NCBI RefSeq assembly: GCF_001655055.1
Contig: NZ_LXEW01000017.1
Coordinates: 1-64,000, forward strand
DNA length: 64,000 nucleotides
Source of the DNA: Providencia heimbachae ATCC 35613
Lineage (GTDB): Bacteria; Pseudomonadota; Gammaproteobacteria; Enterobacterales; Enterobacteriaceae
Direction of reading: 5' to 3'
Shown piece after piece: positions 40,834 to 51,660 of the stretch. The notes under the pieces are model-generated. The model was not told where the DNA came from and did no database searches. It worked only from the letters and a program-made list of their open reading frames with translations. The translations under genes and the position numbers were made by a program. Within the stretch, counting starts at the first letter, position 1; every line of letters starts with the position of its first letter.

Positions 40834-41637
40834 ATGAGGCTTCTCCCACTGAATAATGCGCATGATGTCGGTGTATGGTCCGCACAATATATCGCTGATA
40901 AAATCAACGCATTCAACCCAACGACAGATCGCCCATTTGTGCTTGGGCTGCCTACTGGTGGAACCCCCCTTGCGACTTACAAAGCATTAATTGCTTTATA
41001 CCAAGCAGGGAAAGTGAGTTTTAAGCATGTTGTAACATTCAACATGGATGAATATATCGGTATTCCAGCCGATCATCCGCAAAGTTATCGAACCTTTATG
41101 TTTGAAAACTTCTTTAATCATATTGATATTCAAGAACAAAACGTCAATTTATTGAATGGCAATGCGCCTGATGTTGATGCGGAATGCCAACGTTATGAAG
41201 ATAAAATAAAATCCTATGGGAAAATTAATTTATTCATGGGTGGTGTGGGTAATGATGGTCATATCGCATTCAATGAGCCCGGCTCATCACTCAATTCCCG
41301 TACCCGCATCAAGACCTTAACACCTGAAACACGCCAAGCAAACTCTCGTTTTTTTGACAACGATATCAATCAAGTGCCTAAGTTTGCATTAACCGTTGGC
41401 GTCGCGACATTAATGGATGCAGAGGAATTAATGGTGCTGGCAACGGGTGCCAACAAAGCAAATGCTGTTCATGCCGCTGTCGAAGGCTCAATTAACCACT
41501 TATGGACCGTGAGCTGCGTACAAATGCACCCAAAAGCGCTGATCGTCTGTGACGAACCTGCAACGCTTGAATTAAAAGTTAAAACACTTAAATATTTCAA
41601 ACAGCTAGAATCAGAAATTATTGAAAAGTTTAACTAG
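40834..41637 (+). CDS. nagB: Glucosamine-6-phosphate deaminase
   Basis: 267 residues (E. coli 266). It converts GlcN-6-P to fructose-6-P and ammonia. Catalytic region [16 protein letters not shown], with the Asp-His-Glu set. The N-terminal [11 protein letters not shown] phosphate loop is present. The allosteric GlcNAc-6-P site residues cannot be judged by eye. Ribosome site AGAGG. First gene of nagBAC. Confidence 0.97.
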   Translation: MRLLPLNNAHDVGVWSAQYIADKINAFNPTTDRPFVLGLPTGGTPLATYKALIALYQAGKVSFKHVVTFNMDEYIGIPADHPQSYRTFMFENFFNHIDIQEQNVNLLNGNAPDVDAECQRYEDKIKSYGKINLFMGGVGNDGHIAFNEPGSSLNSRTRIKTLTPETRQANSRFFDNDINQVPKFALTVGVATLMDAEELMVLATGANKANAVHAAVEGSINHLWTVSCVQMHPKALIVCDEPATLELKVKTLKYFKQLESEIIEKFN

Positions 41638-41723
41638 TACGATACCCCAATAATATTAAATAGCCGGTCAGTGAATACGGATCGGTGAATGTTTTTTCTT
41701 TCAGAGATCAGGAGTTTTAAGCC

Positions 41724-42890
41724 ATGTATGCACTCACTAATTGCATTATTTATACCGGTCATGAAAGACTGGATAACCATGCGGTCATCATTGATGGTGA
41801 AATCATTAAAGATGTTTGTCCTGTCTCTGAGCTACCTGCAACAATCACTCGGCACGATTTAAAAGGTGCGGTGCTTTCCCCTGGATTTATTGATTTACAA
41901 GTCAATGGCTGTGGCGGTGTGCAATTCAATGACAATAAAGAAAATGTGACATTGAAAAACCTCGAAATAATGCAAAAAGCCAATCAACGCACGGGGTGCA
42001 CCAGTTACCTACCAACATTAATCACCTGTTCGGATGATCTTATGAAGCACGGTATCAGCGTGATGGCTGAGTACTTAAAAGATCATAAAAACCAAGCGCT
42101 TGGTTTACATCTTGAAGGTCCATATATTAATGTTATTAAGAAAGGGACACATAACCCTGAGTTTATTCGCCAACCTTCCGCTGAAATGATTGACTATCTC
42201 GCCGCTCATGCTGATGCCATCACCAAAGTAACATTAGCACCAGAAATGGTTGATAAACGCTTTATTCATCAATTGAAAGAGGCTGGCATTATCATTTCAG
42301 CAGGCCACTCAAATGCGACTTACGAAGAAGCTAAACTCGGTTTTAAAGCGGGGATCCGCTTTTCAACACACCTTTTCAATGCGATGCCATATATTTCAGG
42401 TCGTGGCCCAGGCTTAGTCGGCGCTATCTATGATACACCCGAAGTTTACGCTGGCATTATTGCAGATGGTCTTCATGTTCAGTGGGCTAATATTCGTAAT
42501 AGCAAGCAACTTAAAGGCGATAAACTGATTTTAGTGACGGATGCAACAGCACCAGCAGGTATTGATCCTCAAACTGGTGAAATGGATCATTTTATCTTTG
42601 CAGGGAAAACAATATACTACCGTGATGGATTGTGTGTTGATGAAAACGGCACACTCAGCGGTTCATCTCTCACCATGATTGATGCCGTTAAAAATAGTGT
42701 AGAACACGTAGGCATAGCATTAGGTGAAACATTAAGAATGGCGACACTCTATCCAGCAAGAGCGATAGGTGTAGACGCGACTTTAGGTTCCATCGTTCCC
42801 GGTAAAATTGCTAACTTAACTGCGTTTAACCACGACTTCCGAGTCCTTGCCACTTATGTGAACGGAGAAGAAGTCTACAAAAATGAGTAA
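41724..42890 (+). CDS. nagA: N-acetylglucosamine-6-phosphate deacetylase
   Basis: 388 residues, amidohydrolase fold. Metal and substrate residues are visible in [29 protein letters not shown] and [10 protein letters not shown]. It makes GlcN-6-P for NagB. Ribosome site AGGAG 9 nt ahead of ATG. It is 86 bp after nagB and 7 bp before nagC. Confidence 0.97.
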   Translation: MYALTNCIIYTGHERLDNHAVIIDGEIIKDVCPVSELPATITRHDLKGAVLSPGFIDLQVNGCGGVQFNDNKENVTLKNLEIMQKANQRTGCTSYLPTLITCSDDLMKHGISVMAEYLKDHKNQALGLHLEGPYINVIKKGTHNPEFIRQPSAEMIDYLAAHADAITKVTLAPEMVDKRFIHQLKEAGIIISAGHSNATYEEAKLGFKAGIRFSTHLFNAMPYISGRGPGLVGAIYDTPEVYAGIIADGLHVQWANIRNSKQLKGDKLILVTDATAPAGIDPQTGEMDHFIFAGKTIYYRDGLCVDENGTLSGSSLTMIDAVKNSVEHVGIALGETLRMATLYPARAIGVDATLGSIVPGKIANLTAFNHDFRVLATYVNGEEVYKNE

Positions 42891-42897
42891 ATAGCTA

Positions 42898-44121
42898 ATG
42901 AATCAAAGCCACTCGCTAAAGCAAATTGGTAATATTGATCTCGTAAAACAACTGAATAGTGCCGTGGTATATAGCCTGATTGACCAAAATGGGCCAATAT
43001 CAAGAATTCAAATCGCGGAACAAAGCCAACTTGCCCCAGCAAGTGTCACTAAGATCACACGCCAGTTACTCGAACGTGGTTTAATTAAAGAAGTTGATCA
43101 ACAGGCCTCCACAGGAGGCCGTCGTGCCATCTCCATCGTTTCTGAGTATAAAAATTTTCATACCATTGGTGTGCGCCTAGGCCGCTACGATGCGACCATT
43201 GCACTGTATGATCTCAGTGGAAAAATGATTATTGATGGCCACTACCCCATCATAGAGCAATCACAACAAGCCGTTGAACAGAAACTCATTGCGGCTTTAG
43301 AAGACTTTATTGATATCAGCCAAAAGCGCATTAAAGAGCTTATCGCTATTTCGGTTATTCTTCCCGGTCTCGTCAATCCTAATCGCGGCATTGTGCATTA
43401 CATGCCTCATATTAAGGTTGATAATTGGCATCTTATCGATAACCTGCAAAACCATTTTAATATTACCTGTTATGCCGGGCATGATATTCGTAGCTTGGCA
43501 CTGGCAGAAAGCTATTTTGGGGCAACTCGAGACTGTGAAGATTCACTGCTGGTACGAATTCACCGCGGTGCAGGGGCAGGTTTAGTTATTAATAAAGAGA
43601 TACTGCTCAATCATCGTGGAAATTTAGGGGAAATTGGCCATATTCAAGTCGACCCTCTGGGTGAACTTTGCCACTGTGGTAACTTTGGTTGCCTTGAGAC
43701 TATTGCTTCCAACCAAGCTATCGAAGCGCGCGTAAAACAACGCTTAGAGCAAGGCTATGCAAGCTCCCTGACACTAGAAACCTGTACTATTTCGCATATT
43801 TGTCAGGCAGCTAATAAAAATGACCCTCTGGCAACAGAAGTGATCCAGCATGTTGGTCGACAAATCGGTAAAGCTATCGCCATCACAATTAACTTATTTA
43901 ATCCCGAAAAAGTGGTGATCGCCGGCGATATTACTGAAGCTGAACAAATTTTGCTGCCTGCGATCCAAAGTTGTATTGATACTCAAGCCCTAAAAGGGTT
44001 TCGTGAGAACTTACCGATTGTGACTTCTCAGCTTGTTCATAACTCGGCTATTGGTGCTTTCGCTCTTACAAAACGAGCAATGTTAAATGGTGAGTTGCTG
44101 CAAAAATTATTTGAGAATTAG
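42898..44121 (+). CDS. nagC: ROK-family transcriptional repressor NagC
   Basis: 407 residues. N-terminal winged helix (about 20-75, ISRIQIAEQSQLAPASVTKI). The ROK domain has the Cys-rich zinc motif LCHCGNFGCLETIAS and GRQIGKAIAITINLFNPE. GlcNAc-6-P is the inducer in E. coli. No nagD follows, unlike E. coli. Confidence 0.95.
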   Translation: MNQSHSLKQIGNIDLVKQLNSAVVYSLIDQNGPISRIQIAEQSQLAPASVTKITRQLLERGLIKEVDQQASTGGRRAISIVSEYKNFHTIGVRLGRYDATIALYDLSGKMIIDGHYPIIEQSQQAVEQKLIAALEDFIDISQKRIKELIAISVILPGLVNPNRGIVHYMPHIKVDNWHLIDNLQNHFNITCYAGHDIRSLALAESYFGATRDCEDSLLVRIHRGAGAGLVINKEILLNHRGNLGEIGHIQVDPLGELCHCGNFGCLETIASNQAIEARVKQRLEQGYASSLTLETCTISHICQAANKNDPLATEVIQHVGRQIGKAIAITINLFNPEKVVIAGDITEAEQILLPAIQSCIDTQALKGFRENLPIVTSQLVHNSAIGAFALTKRAMLNGELLQKLFEN

Positions 44122-44258
44122 GCAAAAAATCACAACCAGTGAATTGTTACGATTCATAATTTTTTCAATTATAGGGTTGTTTTTTGCTGTCTTTATGGAC
44201 AAAATGATTATTCATCAAACAAACAGACGCATTTTCTAAAAAATAGTGCAAAAAGCTG

Positions 44259-44296
44259 TTGACTGTACTGCTTGTAATTAGCATAATGCGCCCCGC
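44259..44296 (+). promoter_or_regulatory. Promoter of the tRNA operon
   Basis: TTGACT (44259-44264), 17-bp spacer, CATAAT (44282-44287), then GCGCCCCGC. The GC-rich discriminator is typical of stringently controlled stable-RNA promoters. It lies about 40 bp ahead of the first tRNA. Confidence 0.82.
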
Positions 44297-44325
44297 AACG
44301 CCGATGAAGGTAATGCAAAAGAGTT

Positions 44326-44402
44326 GGCTATGTAGCTCAGCTGGTTAGAGCACAACACTCATAATGTTGGGGTCACAGGTTCGAATCCCGTCATAGCCAC
44401 CA
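44326..44402 (+). tRNA. tRNA-Met (CAT), elongator
   Basis: 77-nt cloverleaf, GGCTATGTAGCTCAG to an encoded CCA; CAT anticodon in ACTCATAATG. It matches E. coli metT/metU, not initiator fMet, since the acceptor pair at 1-72 is G-C. First of seven tRNAs. Confidence 0.96.
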
Positions 44403-44407
44403 TATTT

Positions 44408-44492
44408 GCGGGAGTGGCGAAATTGGTAGACGCACCAGATTTAGGTTCTGGCGCCGCAAGGTGTGCAAGTTCAAGTCTTGTCTCCCGCACCA
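44408..44492 (+). tRNA. tRNA-Leu (TAG)
   Basis: 85 nt with the long variable arm of class II tRNAs. Anticodon loop TTTAGGT gives TAG. Encoded CCA. Equivalent to E. coli leuW. Differs from the copy at 44845 by paired changes in the acceptor and T stems. Confidence 0.96.
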
Positions 44493-44523
44493 TTTTCCTT
44501 CTCGGTAGAATTGAATTTAAGAT

Positions 44524-44598
44524 TGGGGTATCGCCAAGCGGTAAGGCACCAGGTTTTGATCCTGGCATTCCCAGGTTCGAATCCTGGTACCCCAGCCA
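44524..44598 (+). tRNA. tRNA-Gln (TTG)
   Basis: 75 nt, TGGGGTATCGCCAAGCGG start, anticodon loop TTTTGAT (TTG), encoded CCA. Confidence 0.96.
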
Positions 44599-44630
44599 TC
44601 TTAATAAAATTTATTGCGAGTATCCTCGGA

Positions 44631-44705
44631 TGGGGTATCGCCAAGCGGTAAGGCACCAGGTTTTGATCCTGGCATCCCCAGGTTCGAATCCTGGTACCCC
44701 AGCCA
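44631..44705 (+). tRNA. tRNA-Gln (TTG)
   Basis: 75 nt. Same as the copy at 44524 except one base in the variable region (GGCATCCCCAGG instead of GGCATTCCCAGG). Encoded CCA. Confidence 0.96.
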
Positions 44706-44762
44706 ACTACTTCCCTATCAGGGTTGTCTTAGAGTAATTTCTTTAGTACTGAATATTAGAAT

Positions 44763-44839
44763 GGCTATGTAGCTCAGCTGGTTAGAGCACAACACTCATA
44801 ATGTTGGGGTCACAGGTTCGAATCCCGTCATAGCCACCA
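44763..44839 (+). tRNA. tRNA-Met (CAT), elongator
   Basis: 77 nt, identical to the copy at 44326, with encoded CCA. It begins the second half of the operon, which repeats Met-Leu-Gln. Confidence 0.96.
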
Positions 44840-44844
44840 TGTTT

Positions 44845-44929
44845 GCGGAAGTGGCGAAATTGGTAGACGCACCAGATTTAGGTTCTGGCGCCGCAAGGTG
44901 TGCGAGTTCAAGTCTCGCCTTCCGCACCA
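44845..44929 (+). tRNA. tRNA-Leu (TAG)
   Basis: 85 nt, TAG anticodon, encoded CCA. Compared with the first Leu copy, its acceptor stem (GCGGAAG/CTTCCGC) and T-stem (GCGAG/CTCGC) differ by matched base-pair changes. E. coli has only one leuW in this operon. Confidence 0.96.
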
Positions 44930-44957
44930 TTCCCTTGAAGGGAACAAGATTTTAAAT

Positions 44958-45032
44958 TGGGGTATCGCCAAGCGGTAAGGCACCAGGTTTTGATCCTGGC
45001 ATTCCCAGGTTCGAATCCTGGTACCCCAGCCA
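44958..45032 (+). tRNA. tRNA-Gln (TTG)
   Basis: 75 nt, identical to the copy at 44524, encoded CCA. Last gene of the tRNA operon. Confidence 0.96.
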
Positions 45033-45576
45033 ATCCCTCGTTAGATAATATTCCCATAATTTAAAGCAATATCCCCCCCTGCAATAATCCCTATTTTTAC
45101 CAAGTAAAAAACTTAATCTTATTATCAATTTTAATACGTAATCACGTAAATCCATCTTTTATTTTGCTTCCCTTTTACGCTATTGCTCCGTCCCGAACTC
45201 TGACCAATCACCGATATAACGCTATTCTAGTTACCTTGACGTTTATTTAACACTATGATTATTAATTAACCGCCACTTAATTTTTCAGAGTGTTATCAAA
45301 GCAACATTTCAGACATATTATTTACCTTTGCATAACTTTTCTATTAATTATGTGACTTCTATCATTTCTATTTAGCAGGCTAAAGTGGTAATCTGCCCGC
45401 GAATTGTAGTTAGGTAAGATTAATCGTAAATGCGCTATTTTCAGCCTCTTATCATTAAAAATTTCTGTCCAATCTTCCATTCCATAAAAATCAGTTCTCA
45501 AAACCTAAAACATTAGTTCAAAAAAAACCTAATAATTATAAATTGCCATCACGCAATATTTTTACAGAGAAAATTT
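45033..45576. other. Gap between the tRNA operon and dctA, no gene seen
   Basis: 544 AT-rich bases. E. coli keeps asnB near this tRNA cluster; no trace of it is seen. A weak CRP-like site (TGTGA-N6-TCATT, 45351-45366) lies about 215 bp ahead of dctA, a gene that is CRP-dependent in E. coli. No clear terminator for the tRNA operon was found. Confidence 0.5.
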
Positions 45577-46932
45577 ATGCGAAACATAATAAAGCAACCA
45601 CTATATAAAATCCTATATGTACAGGTTATTGTCGCCATCGTGCTGGGTATCGCGTTAGGCCACTTTTTCCCGGACGTAGGGGAATCATTAAAACCGCTTG
45701 GTGATGCTTTCATCAAAATCGTTAAAATGATTATCGCCCCCGTTATTTTCCTGACAGTCGTGACTGGTATATCGGGTATGTCTAATATGAAAGCGGTAGG
45801 AAGCGTTGCGGGTAAAGCAATGCTGTATTTCATTACCTTTTCAACCGTTGCCTTGATTATCGGCCTTATCGTTGCCAATGTTATTCGTCCTGGTGATGGT
45901 CTTAATATTGACCCTGCAACGCTGGATAATGCCAAAGTGGCTGGTTATGTCGCAAAAGCGCACGAATCCTCCATTGTCGGCTTCTTTATGAATATCATCC
46001 CTGACACGGTGATAAGCCCATTGGTGAATGGCAACATTCTACAGGTTCTATTTATTGCGGTTATTTTTGGATTGGCACTAGCAGCGACAGGTAAGCACGG
46101 AGAGCCCATCGTCAAGCTGCTACAAAACTTCTCTGAGCCCGTATTTAAAATGGTTGCCATGTTAATGAAGCTAGCGCCTATCGGGGCATTTGGTGCGATG
46201 GCATTTACCATTGGTAAATATGGAATATCCTCCATCGGTAACCTGATGATGTTGATAATGACATTCTATATCACTTCATTGTTGTTTGTTTTAGTGGTAC
46301 TGGGCGCTGTTGCGAAATATAACGGCTTCTCCATTATCCAATTAATTAAATATATTAAAGATGAATTATGGCTAGTGTTAGGTACTTCATCTTCAGAGGC
46401 TGCATTACCAAGCCTAATGCGAAAAATGGAACATGCGGGTTGTGAGAAATCTGTCGTGGGGCTTGTCATCCCGACCGGTTATTCATTTAACCTTGATGGT
46501 ACTAATATTTATATGACCATGGCTGCGCTGTTCATTGCACAAGCCACTAATATCGAACTCTCCATTTGGGAACAAGTTTCGTTATTATTAGTTGCAATGA
46601 TCAGTTCTAAAGGGGCTGCGGGTGTAACTGGTGCAGGTTTCATCACCTTAGCCGCAACATTAATGGTTGTTCCAAGTATCCCTGTCGCAGGTATGGCACT
46701 GATCCTCGGTATTGACCGCTTTATGTCTGAGTGCCGCGCACTGACCAACTTAGTCGGCAATGCCTGCGCCTGTATCGTTGTTGCGCGTTGGGAAAAAGAG
46801 TTAGATACCGAAAAACTCGCGCACGCGTTCTCCGCTAAAAATGAAACGCTTGATGATGTCCTTACCGAAGATGACAACATCAATACAGATGTCAGTGAAG
46901 CTCAACCGATTGACCTTGCTAACAACAAATAA
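45577..46932 (+). CDS. C4-dicarboxylate/amino-acid cation symporter, DctA-like
   Basis: 451 residues of the DAACS (SLC1-like) family. The HP1 hairpin serine-rich motif is TSSSEAALP. The NMDG-type motif appears as [16 protein letters not shown]2 is [13 protein letters not shown]. The final helix has [20 protein letters not shown]. Overall closer to DctA than to GltP by remembered sequence. It would import succinate, fumarate, malate or related acids with cations. It sits between the tRNA operon and ubiF, an unusual location. Confidence 0.85.
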   Translation: MRNIIKQPLYKILYVQVIVAIVLGIALGHFFPDVGESLKPLGDAFIKIVKMIIAPVIFLTVVTGISGMSNMKAVGSVAGKAMLYFITFSTVALIIGLIVANVIRPGDGLNIDPATLDNAKVAGYVAKAHESSIVGFFMNIIPDTVISPLVNGNILQVLFIAVIFGLALAATGKHGEPIVKLLQNFSEPVFKMVAMLMKLAPIGAFGAMAFTIGKYGISSIGNLMMLIMTFYITSLLFVLVVLGAVAKYNGFSIIQLIKYIKDELWLVLGTSSSEAALPSLMRKMEHAGCEKSVVGLVIPTGYSFNLDGTNIYMTMAALFIAQATNIELSIWEQVSLLLVAMISSKGAAGVTGAGFITLAATLMVVPSIPVAGMALILGIDRFMSECRALTNLVGNACACIVVARWEKELDTEKLAHAFSAKNETLDDVLTEDDNINTDVSEAQPIDLANNK

Positions 46933-46949
46933 TATTAGTTCTAATACGA

Positions 46950-46979
46950 AATAAGCGGCTAAATAGCCGCTTATTTTTT
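46950..46979 (+). terminator. dctA terminator
   Basis: 11-bp stem AATAAGCGGCT / AGCCGCTTATT, loop AAAT, then TTTT. It lies 17 bp past the dctA stop and before the convergent ubiF. Confidence 0.9.
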
Positions 46980-47007
46980 GTCATCTGCTAAATCTCAGAT
47001 AGTATGG

Positions 47008-48195
47008 TTACAACCCTAAAGCATATTTCAGCGCAAGCTTTTTCGCTTCTCCCGCTCTTTGTGCTGCCATCAACCCAAGATTACGAAACATTTTTAGCCC
47101 CGGAAGATCCTCACTGAATGCCATGTAAAAAACATCCATGCCAGCTTGCATTACTAAATTATCCGGTAAACGTTTACGTTGATAACGTTTTAAAACATCT
47201 AAGCTATACCAAGGTTCGATACATTCTCTTGCACGGATCACCACATTAAGCAGCGCATCCACATCACGATAACCTAAATTAACCCCCTGTCCTGCCAATG
47301 GATTAATGGTATGAGCCGCATCACCAATCAATGCTAACCCATCAATAACATAACGATTTGCATGATGGCGGGTTAATGGGAATGCTCCCGCTGCAATCGC
47401 CGTTACCTTTCCTAAGCGCTCAGGAAACGCTTCAGTGATAGCATCAGTCAATTGTTGCATTGACATTGACTGTAAGCGTCTTATTTTAGCCGGACTGTCA
47501 TACCAGACCAAAGAGGCCCAATTATCGTATAGTGGTAAAAATGCTCTTGGACCTGATGGGAAGAATTGCTGCCATGTTTTATCTTGCTGAGGCTCGGAAG
47601 TTTGAATCGAAATCAACATACATGACTGCCGGTATTGCCAACCACGACTACCGATACCCGCCAGCTTACGCACCTGGGAGTTAGCACCATCAGCCCCGAC
47701 GACCAACTTAGTCTGCAAGGTTCGATGATCATCAAGTTCGATAACCCACTCTGATTGCCCTTTCGGCTGATAAAGATTCACCAACTGTGCTGGGCAAATC
47801 AACTCGAGGTTGCTGTATTTTTTGCATTCACGCCATAACGCTAATTGCAATACGCGGTTTTCCACCATAAAGCCCAGTTCAGGCAGCCCGAGACTATTGG
47901 CATCAAAAATAACATTACTGCCAACGTCTTCCCATGTTTCTAATTCGCGATAAGGCGCGCTACGCATGGCCTCTACATGTTGCCATGCGCCAAGTTGTTG
48001 TAATAATTCAACGGAGGATCGGCTTATGGCTGAAATACGCACATCAGGTGCACTTTGTGCGTCAAACTCTATCGGTTGCGCTTTTTCAAGTAGCGCAACA
48101 CGCAACCCTTCTTGGGCGAGGCCCAATGCAGCAGCTGCACCCGTCATTCCCGCACCGACGACTACAGCATCATAAAATTCTGTTAGTTTATTCAT
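47008..48195 (-). CDS. ubiF: 3-demethoxyubiquinol 3-hydroxylase UbiF
   Basis: UbiH/COQ6-type FAD monooxygenase. I start at the ATG at 48195 (MNKLTEFYDAVVVG), giving 395 residues. An upstream ATG at 48228 is possible and neither has a clear ribosome site. FAD fold GAGMTGAAAALGL, DG motif VVGADGANSQVR, and the GD motif LIGDAAHTINPLAGQGVNLG are present. It hydroxylates the ubiquinone ring in respiratory quinone synthesis. Divergent from miaB, as in E. coli. Confidence 0.92.
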   Translation of the reverse strand: MNKLTEFYDAVVVGAGMTGAAAALGLAQEGLRVALLEKAQPIEFDAQSAPDVRISAISRSSVELLQQLGAWQHVEAMRSAPYRELETWEDVGSNVIFDANSLGLPELGFMVENRVLQLALWRECKKYSNLELICPAQLVNLYQPKGQSEWVIELDDHRTLQTKLVVGADGANSQVRKLAGIGSRGWQYRQSCMLISIQTSEPQQDKTWQQFFPSGPRAFLPLYDNWASLVWYDSPAKIRRLQSMSMQQLTDAITEAFPERLGKVTAIAAGAFPLTRHHANRYVIDGLALIGDAAHTINPLAGQGVNLGYRDVDALLNVVIRARECIEPWYSLDVLKRYQRKRLPDNLVMQAGMDVFYMAFSEDLPGLKMFRNLGLMAAQRAGEAKKLALKYALGL

Positions 48196-48529
48196 CACGT
48201 TAGCTACTGTTAACTGTTTGACTGGCATAGTGTACCGAAAATTTATTACGCTCGCAGGGAATATCTACGTTTCAGCGCTAGTCACTGATGCCTCAAATGA
48301 ATACAATACGCCTTAATCTTTAAATTAATAGGCGAATAGCCTGCCCTTAAATAACACGTAATGGTATTATTTAACCATTCTATTACAGGGTAATACTGGC
48401 ATTTTTATCATCGTATCATGATGTCCTTAATCAAAATGCAGACAGATTCCCAAAATAAGGCAGGACTTTGGATTTACAACGCCTTTCGGAGTCCATTACT
48501 TGCCACTTCGAAAACACCGGATATACGAC
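48196..48529. other. ubiF-miaB divergent gap, no gene seen
   Basis: 334 bp holding the divergent promoters. I could not place convincing boxes or operators. Confidence 0.45.
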
Positions 48530-49960
48530 ATGTCGACGAATAAAAAGTTATACATTAAAACTTGGGGTTGCCAGATGAATGAGTATGACTCATCCAAAAT
48601 GGTTTCTTTATTAGAAAGTACCCACGGATATCAACTCACAGAGGTTGCTGAAGAAGCGGATCTCTTGTTGCTAAATACGTGTTCTATCCGTGAAAAAGCC
48701 CAAGAAAAAGTTTTCCATCAACTGGGACGTTGGAAGTTTTTCAAAGATAGAAACCCTGATATTATTATCGGTGTTGGCGGCTGCGTCGCCTCTCAAGAAG
48801 GTGATTTCATTCGCCAGCGCGCACCGAGTGTTGATATCGTCTTTGGCCCACAAACGCTACATCGCTTGCCTGAAATGATTAATCAAGTAAAGGGAACCCG
48901 CAGCCCTGTTATTGATATCAGTTTCCCTGAAATTGAAAAATTTGACCGCATGCCAGAGCCGCGTGCTGAAGGTCCCACTGCGTTTGTCTCGATTATGGAA
49001 GGTTGCAATAAATATTGCACATTCTGCGTGGTTCCTTACACCCGTGGTGAAGAAGTTAGCCGCCCTTGTGATGATATATTATTTGAGATTGCCCAACTTG
49101 CGGCGCAAGGGGTACGTGAAGTTAACCTCTTAGGGCAGAACGTGAACTCCTATCGTGGTCTCACTTTTGATGGTGAAATCTGCTCATTTGCCGAATTACT
49201 TCGCCTTGTCGCCGCTATCGATGGTATTGACCGTGTACGTTTCACAACTAGCCATCCAATTGATTTCACAGATGATATAATTGAAGCTTACCAAGATACC
49301 CCTGAATTGGTTAGCTATTTGCATCTCCCAGTACAAAGTGGCTCTGACCGAATTCTGACCATGATGAAACGGGCACATACCGCACTTGAATATAAAGCCA
49401 TTATCCGCAAATTACGCGAAGCGCGTCCTGGTATTCTGGTGAGCTCTGACTTCATTGTTGGTTTCCCCGGTGAAACAAATGATGATTTCGAAAAAACCAT
49501 GAAACTGATTGCAGATGTTAACTTTGATATGAGCTTTAGCTTTGTCTACTCGGCACGCCCGGGGACACCCGCAGCTGACTTACCTGACGATGTTTCTGAA
49601 GATGAGAAAAAACAGCGTCTATATTTACTGCAACAACGTATTAATCAGCAAGCTTTGCATTTCAGTCGTACCATGGTAGGAACCGTTCAACGCGTTTTAG
49701 TCGAAGGGATTTCACGTAAAAATGTGATGGAAATCTCAGGGCGTACTGAAAATAGCCGTGTTGTAAACTTTGAAGGCTCGCCTGATATGATCGGTAAGTT
49801 TGTGGATGTCGAGATTGTTGATGCTTTCACTAACTCTCTACGCGGAAAAATCATTCGTACCGAAGAGCAGATGGGTCTACGTGTTAACGAGTCGCCAGCT
49901 TCTGTTATCGCACGTACTCGCAAAGAAGATGAACTTGGGGTTAGTCGTTACCAGCCATAA
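48530..49960 (+). CDS. miaB: tRNA-2-methylthio-N6-dimethylallyladenosine synthase MiaB
   Basis: 476 residues from the ATG at 48530 ([20 protein letters not shown]), with GGA 8 nt ahead. Radical-SAM methylthiotransferase. The N-terminal cluster Cys are in [16 protein letters not shown] and [11 protein letters not shown]. The SAM cluster is CNKYCTFC (about residue 160). A TRAM domain follows at about 378-440. It modifies A37 of tRNAs reading UNN codons. First gene of miaB-ybeZ-ybeY. Confidence 0.97.
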   Translation: MSTNKKLYIKTWGCQMNEYDSSKMVSLLESTHGYQLTEVAEEADLLLLNTCSIREKAQEKVFHQLGRWKFFKDRNPDIIIGVGGCVASQEGDFIRQRAPSVDIVFGPQTLHRLPEMINQVKGTRSPVIDISFPEIEKFDRMPEPRAEGPTAFVSIMEGCNKYCTFCVVPYTRGEEVSRPCDDILFEIAQLAAQGVREVNLLGQNVNSYRGLTFDGEICSFAELLRLVAAIDGIDRVRFTTSHPIDFTDDIIEAYQDTPELVSYLHLPVQSGSDRILTMMKRAHTALEYKAIIRKLREARPGILVSSDFIVGFPGETNDDFEKTMKLIADVNFDMSFSFVYSARPGTPAADLPDDVSEDEKKQRLYLLQQRINQQALHFSRTMVGTVQRVLVEGISRKNVMEISGRTENSRVVNFEGSPDMIGKFVDVEIVDAFTNSLRGKIIRTEEQMGLRVNESPASVIARTRKEDELGVSRYQP

Positions 49961-49962
49961 AA

Positions 49963-51045
49963 ATGGGATACTCAGTGACCGAACAAAAAACATTGCAAAT
50001 CGCAACACAAGAAATTTTTTTAGAGCCCGCAGATAATCAACGTTTAATGAGTCTTTGTGGGCCATTTGATGACAATATCAAGCAACTTGAACGTCGCCTT
50101 GCCGTTGAAATTAATCGTCGTGATAACCGATTCAAATTATCGGGTAAACCGCTTAATGTACAAGCCGCCAGCAAAATTTTGCGTCAGTTGTATGTGGATA
50201 CCTCACCGATCCGCGGTGTTATTCCTGATATTGACCCAGAGAATATTCATTTGGCTATTTTAGACAGTCGTGTATTAGAACAAGCAGCTGATAGCGTCCC
50301 TGACTACGGCAAAGCGGTGAATATCAAGACTAAACGTGGTGTCATCAAGCCTCGCACGCCAAATCAAGCGCAATATATTGCCAATATTCTTGACCATGAT
50401 ATTACCTTTGGAATTGGTCCTGCTGGAACGGGGAAAACCTATCTCGCGGTTGCAGCGGCAGTTGACGCTTTAGAGCGCCAAGAAGTTCGCCGCATCATGC
50501 TTACCCGCCCTGCAGTTGAAGCGGGTGAAAAATTAGGTTTTTTACCTGGTGATTTAAGCCAAAAAGTTGATCCTTATCTGCGCCCACTTTATGACGCGCT
50601 CTTTGAGATGCTTGGCTTTGAAAAGGTCGAAAAATTAATCGAGCGCAATGTTATCGAAGTTGCGCCGTTGGCTTATATGCGCGGTCGTACACTAAATGAC
50701 GCCTTTATCATTTTAGATGAAAGCCAAAACACCACCATCGAACAAATGAAAATGTTCTTAACCCGTATTGGCTTTAATTCCAAAGCGGTTGTGACGGGGG
50801 ATATCACGCAAGTTGACTTACCTCGTGGCAGCAAATCCGGCTTAAGACACGCCATTGAAGTACTTTCAAATGTTGATGACTTGAGCTTTAACTTCTTCCA
50901 CAGTGAAGACGTTGTACGCCACCCTGTTGTTGCTAAAGTCGTCATCGCTTATGAAGCATGGGAAGAACAAGACAATAAACGTCGTCAGCAACTTAGGGAA
51001 GAAAAAGAACAACAAAAAGATTTTGAAAGGCAGGAAAACAATTAA
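49963..51045 (+). CDS. ybeZ: PhoH-like ATPase YbeZ
   Basis: 360 residues. Walker A GPAGTGKTYLA (about 155) and Walker B FIILDESQNTT (about 250). PhoH family ATPase, partner of the RNase YbeY. The ATG lies 2 bp past the miaB stop with no strong ribosome site. An in-frame GTG four codons later, after GGA, could be the real start. Confidence 0.95.
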   Translation: MGYSVTEQKTLQIATQEIFLEPADNQRLMSLCGPFDDNIKQLERRLAVEINRRDNRFKLSGKPLNVQAASKILRQLYVDTSPIRGVIPDIDPENIHLAILDSRVLEQAADSVPDYGKAVNIKTKRGVIKPRTPNQAQYIANILDHDITFGIGPAGTGKTYLAVAAAVDALERQEVRRIMLTRPAVEAGEKLGFLPGDLSQKVDPYLRPLYDALFEMLGFEKVEKLIERNVIEVAPLAYMRGRTLNDAFIILDESQNTTIEQMKMFLTRIGFNSKAVVTGDITQVDLPRGSKSGLRHAIEVLSNVDDLSFNFFHSEDVVRHPVVAKVVIAYEAWEEQDNKRRQQLREEKEQQKDFERQENN

Positions 51046-51513
51046 ATGAGTAATGTCATTCTTGATTTACAAATTGCATGTGATAATGCAGAAGGCCTAC
51101 CTTCTGAAGCCCTATTTCAACGTTGGTTGGATCAGGTGCTACCTAAATTTCAAGCAGAAAGTGAAGTCACCATCCGCCTTGTTGATGAAGCCGAAAGTCA
51201 CGATTTAAACCTGACTTATCGGGGAAAAGATAAGCCGACAAACGTGCTTTCTTTCCCTTTTGAGGCCCCCCCTGAAATTGAGCTACCTTTACTGGGTGAT
51301 TTAATTATCTGCCGTCAGGTTGTCGAACAAGAAGCCATTGAACAACAAAAAAGTGCTGAAGAACATTGGGCACATATGGTGATTCACGGTTGTTTGCATT
51401 TACTTGGTTATGATCATATCGAAGATGATGAAGCCGAAGAAATGGAAGCCTTAGAAACTGAAATCTTAGCTGAATTAGGTTACGCCGACCCCTATCTTGC
51501 AGAAAAAGAGTGA
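51046..51513 (+). CDS. ybeY: Endoribonuclease YbeY
   Basis: 155 residues, zinc-dependent RNase with the signature [11 protein letters not shown] (about residues 115-125). It acts in 16S rRNA 3' end maturation and 70S quality control. Its ATG immediately follows the ybeZ stop codon. Confidence 0.96.
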   Translation: MSNVILDLQIACDNAEGLPSEALFQRWLDQVLPKFQAESEVTIRLVDEAESHDLNLTYRGKDKPTNVLSFPFEAPPEIELPLLGDLIICRQVVEQEAIEQQKSAEEHWAHMVIHGCLHLLGYDHIEDDEAEEMEALETEILAELGYADPYLAEKE

Positions 51514-51563
51514 CCTAACTATAATTTTCCAAGCGCCATTTTAAAAGAAAGCATTATTTTACA

Positions 51564-51602
51564 AAAAACTGACTGTAATTATCATGATAAACAGTCAGTT
51601 TT
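51564..51602 (+). terminator. Terminator-like hairpin after ybeY
   Basis: 12-bp stem AAAACTGACTGT / ACAGTCAGTTTT around 14 nt that contain ATCATGAT. The T-run is short. Together with the ERIC insertion it separates ybeZY from corC-lnt. Confidence 0.6.
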
Positions 51603-51660
51603 ATGCTAAAAAGAATTGAATAAACTGTTTTATTAACTAACCTATATTCTAAGTACTTTG

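Noticed and set aside
44359-45155. Frames across the tRNA cluster, such as MPGSKPGALPLGDTPI
   Set aside because: They are translations of tRNA genes.
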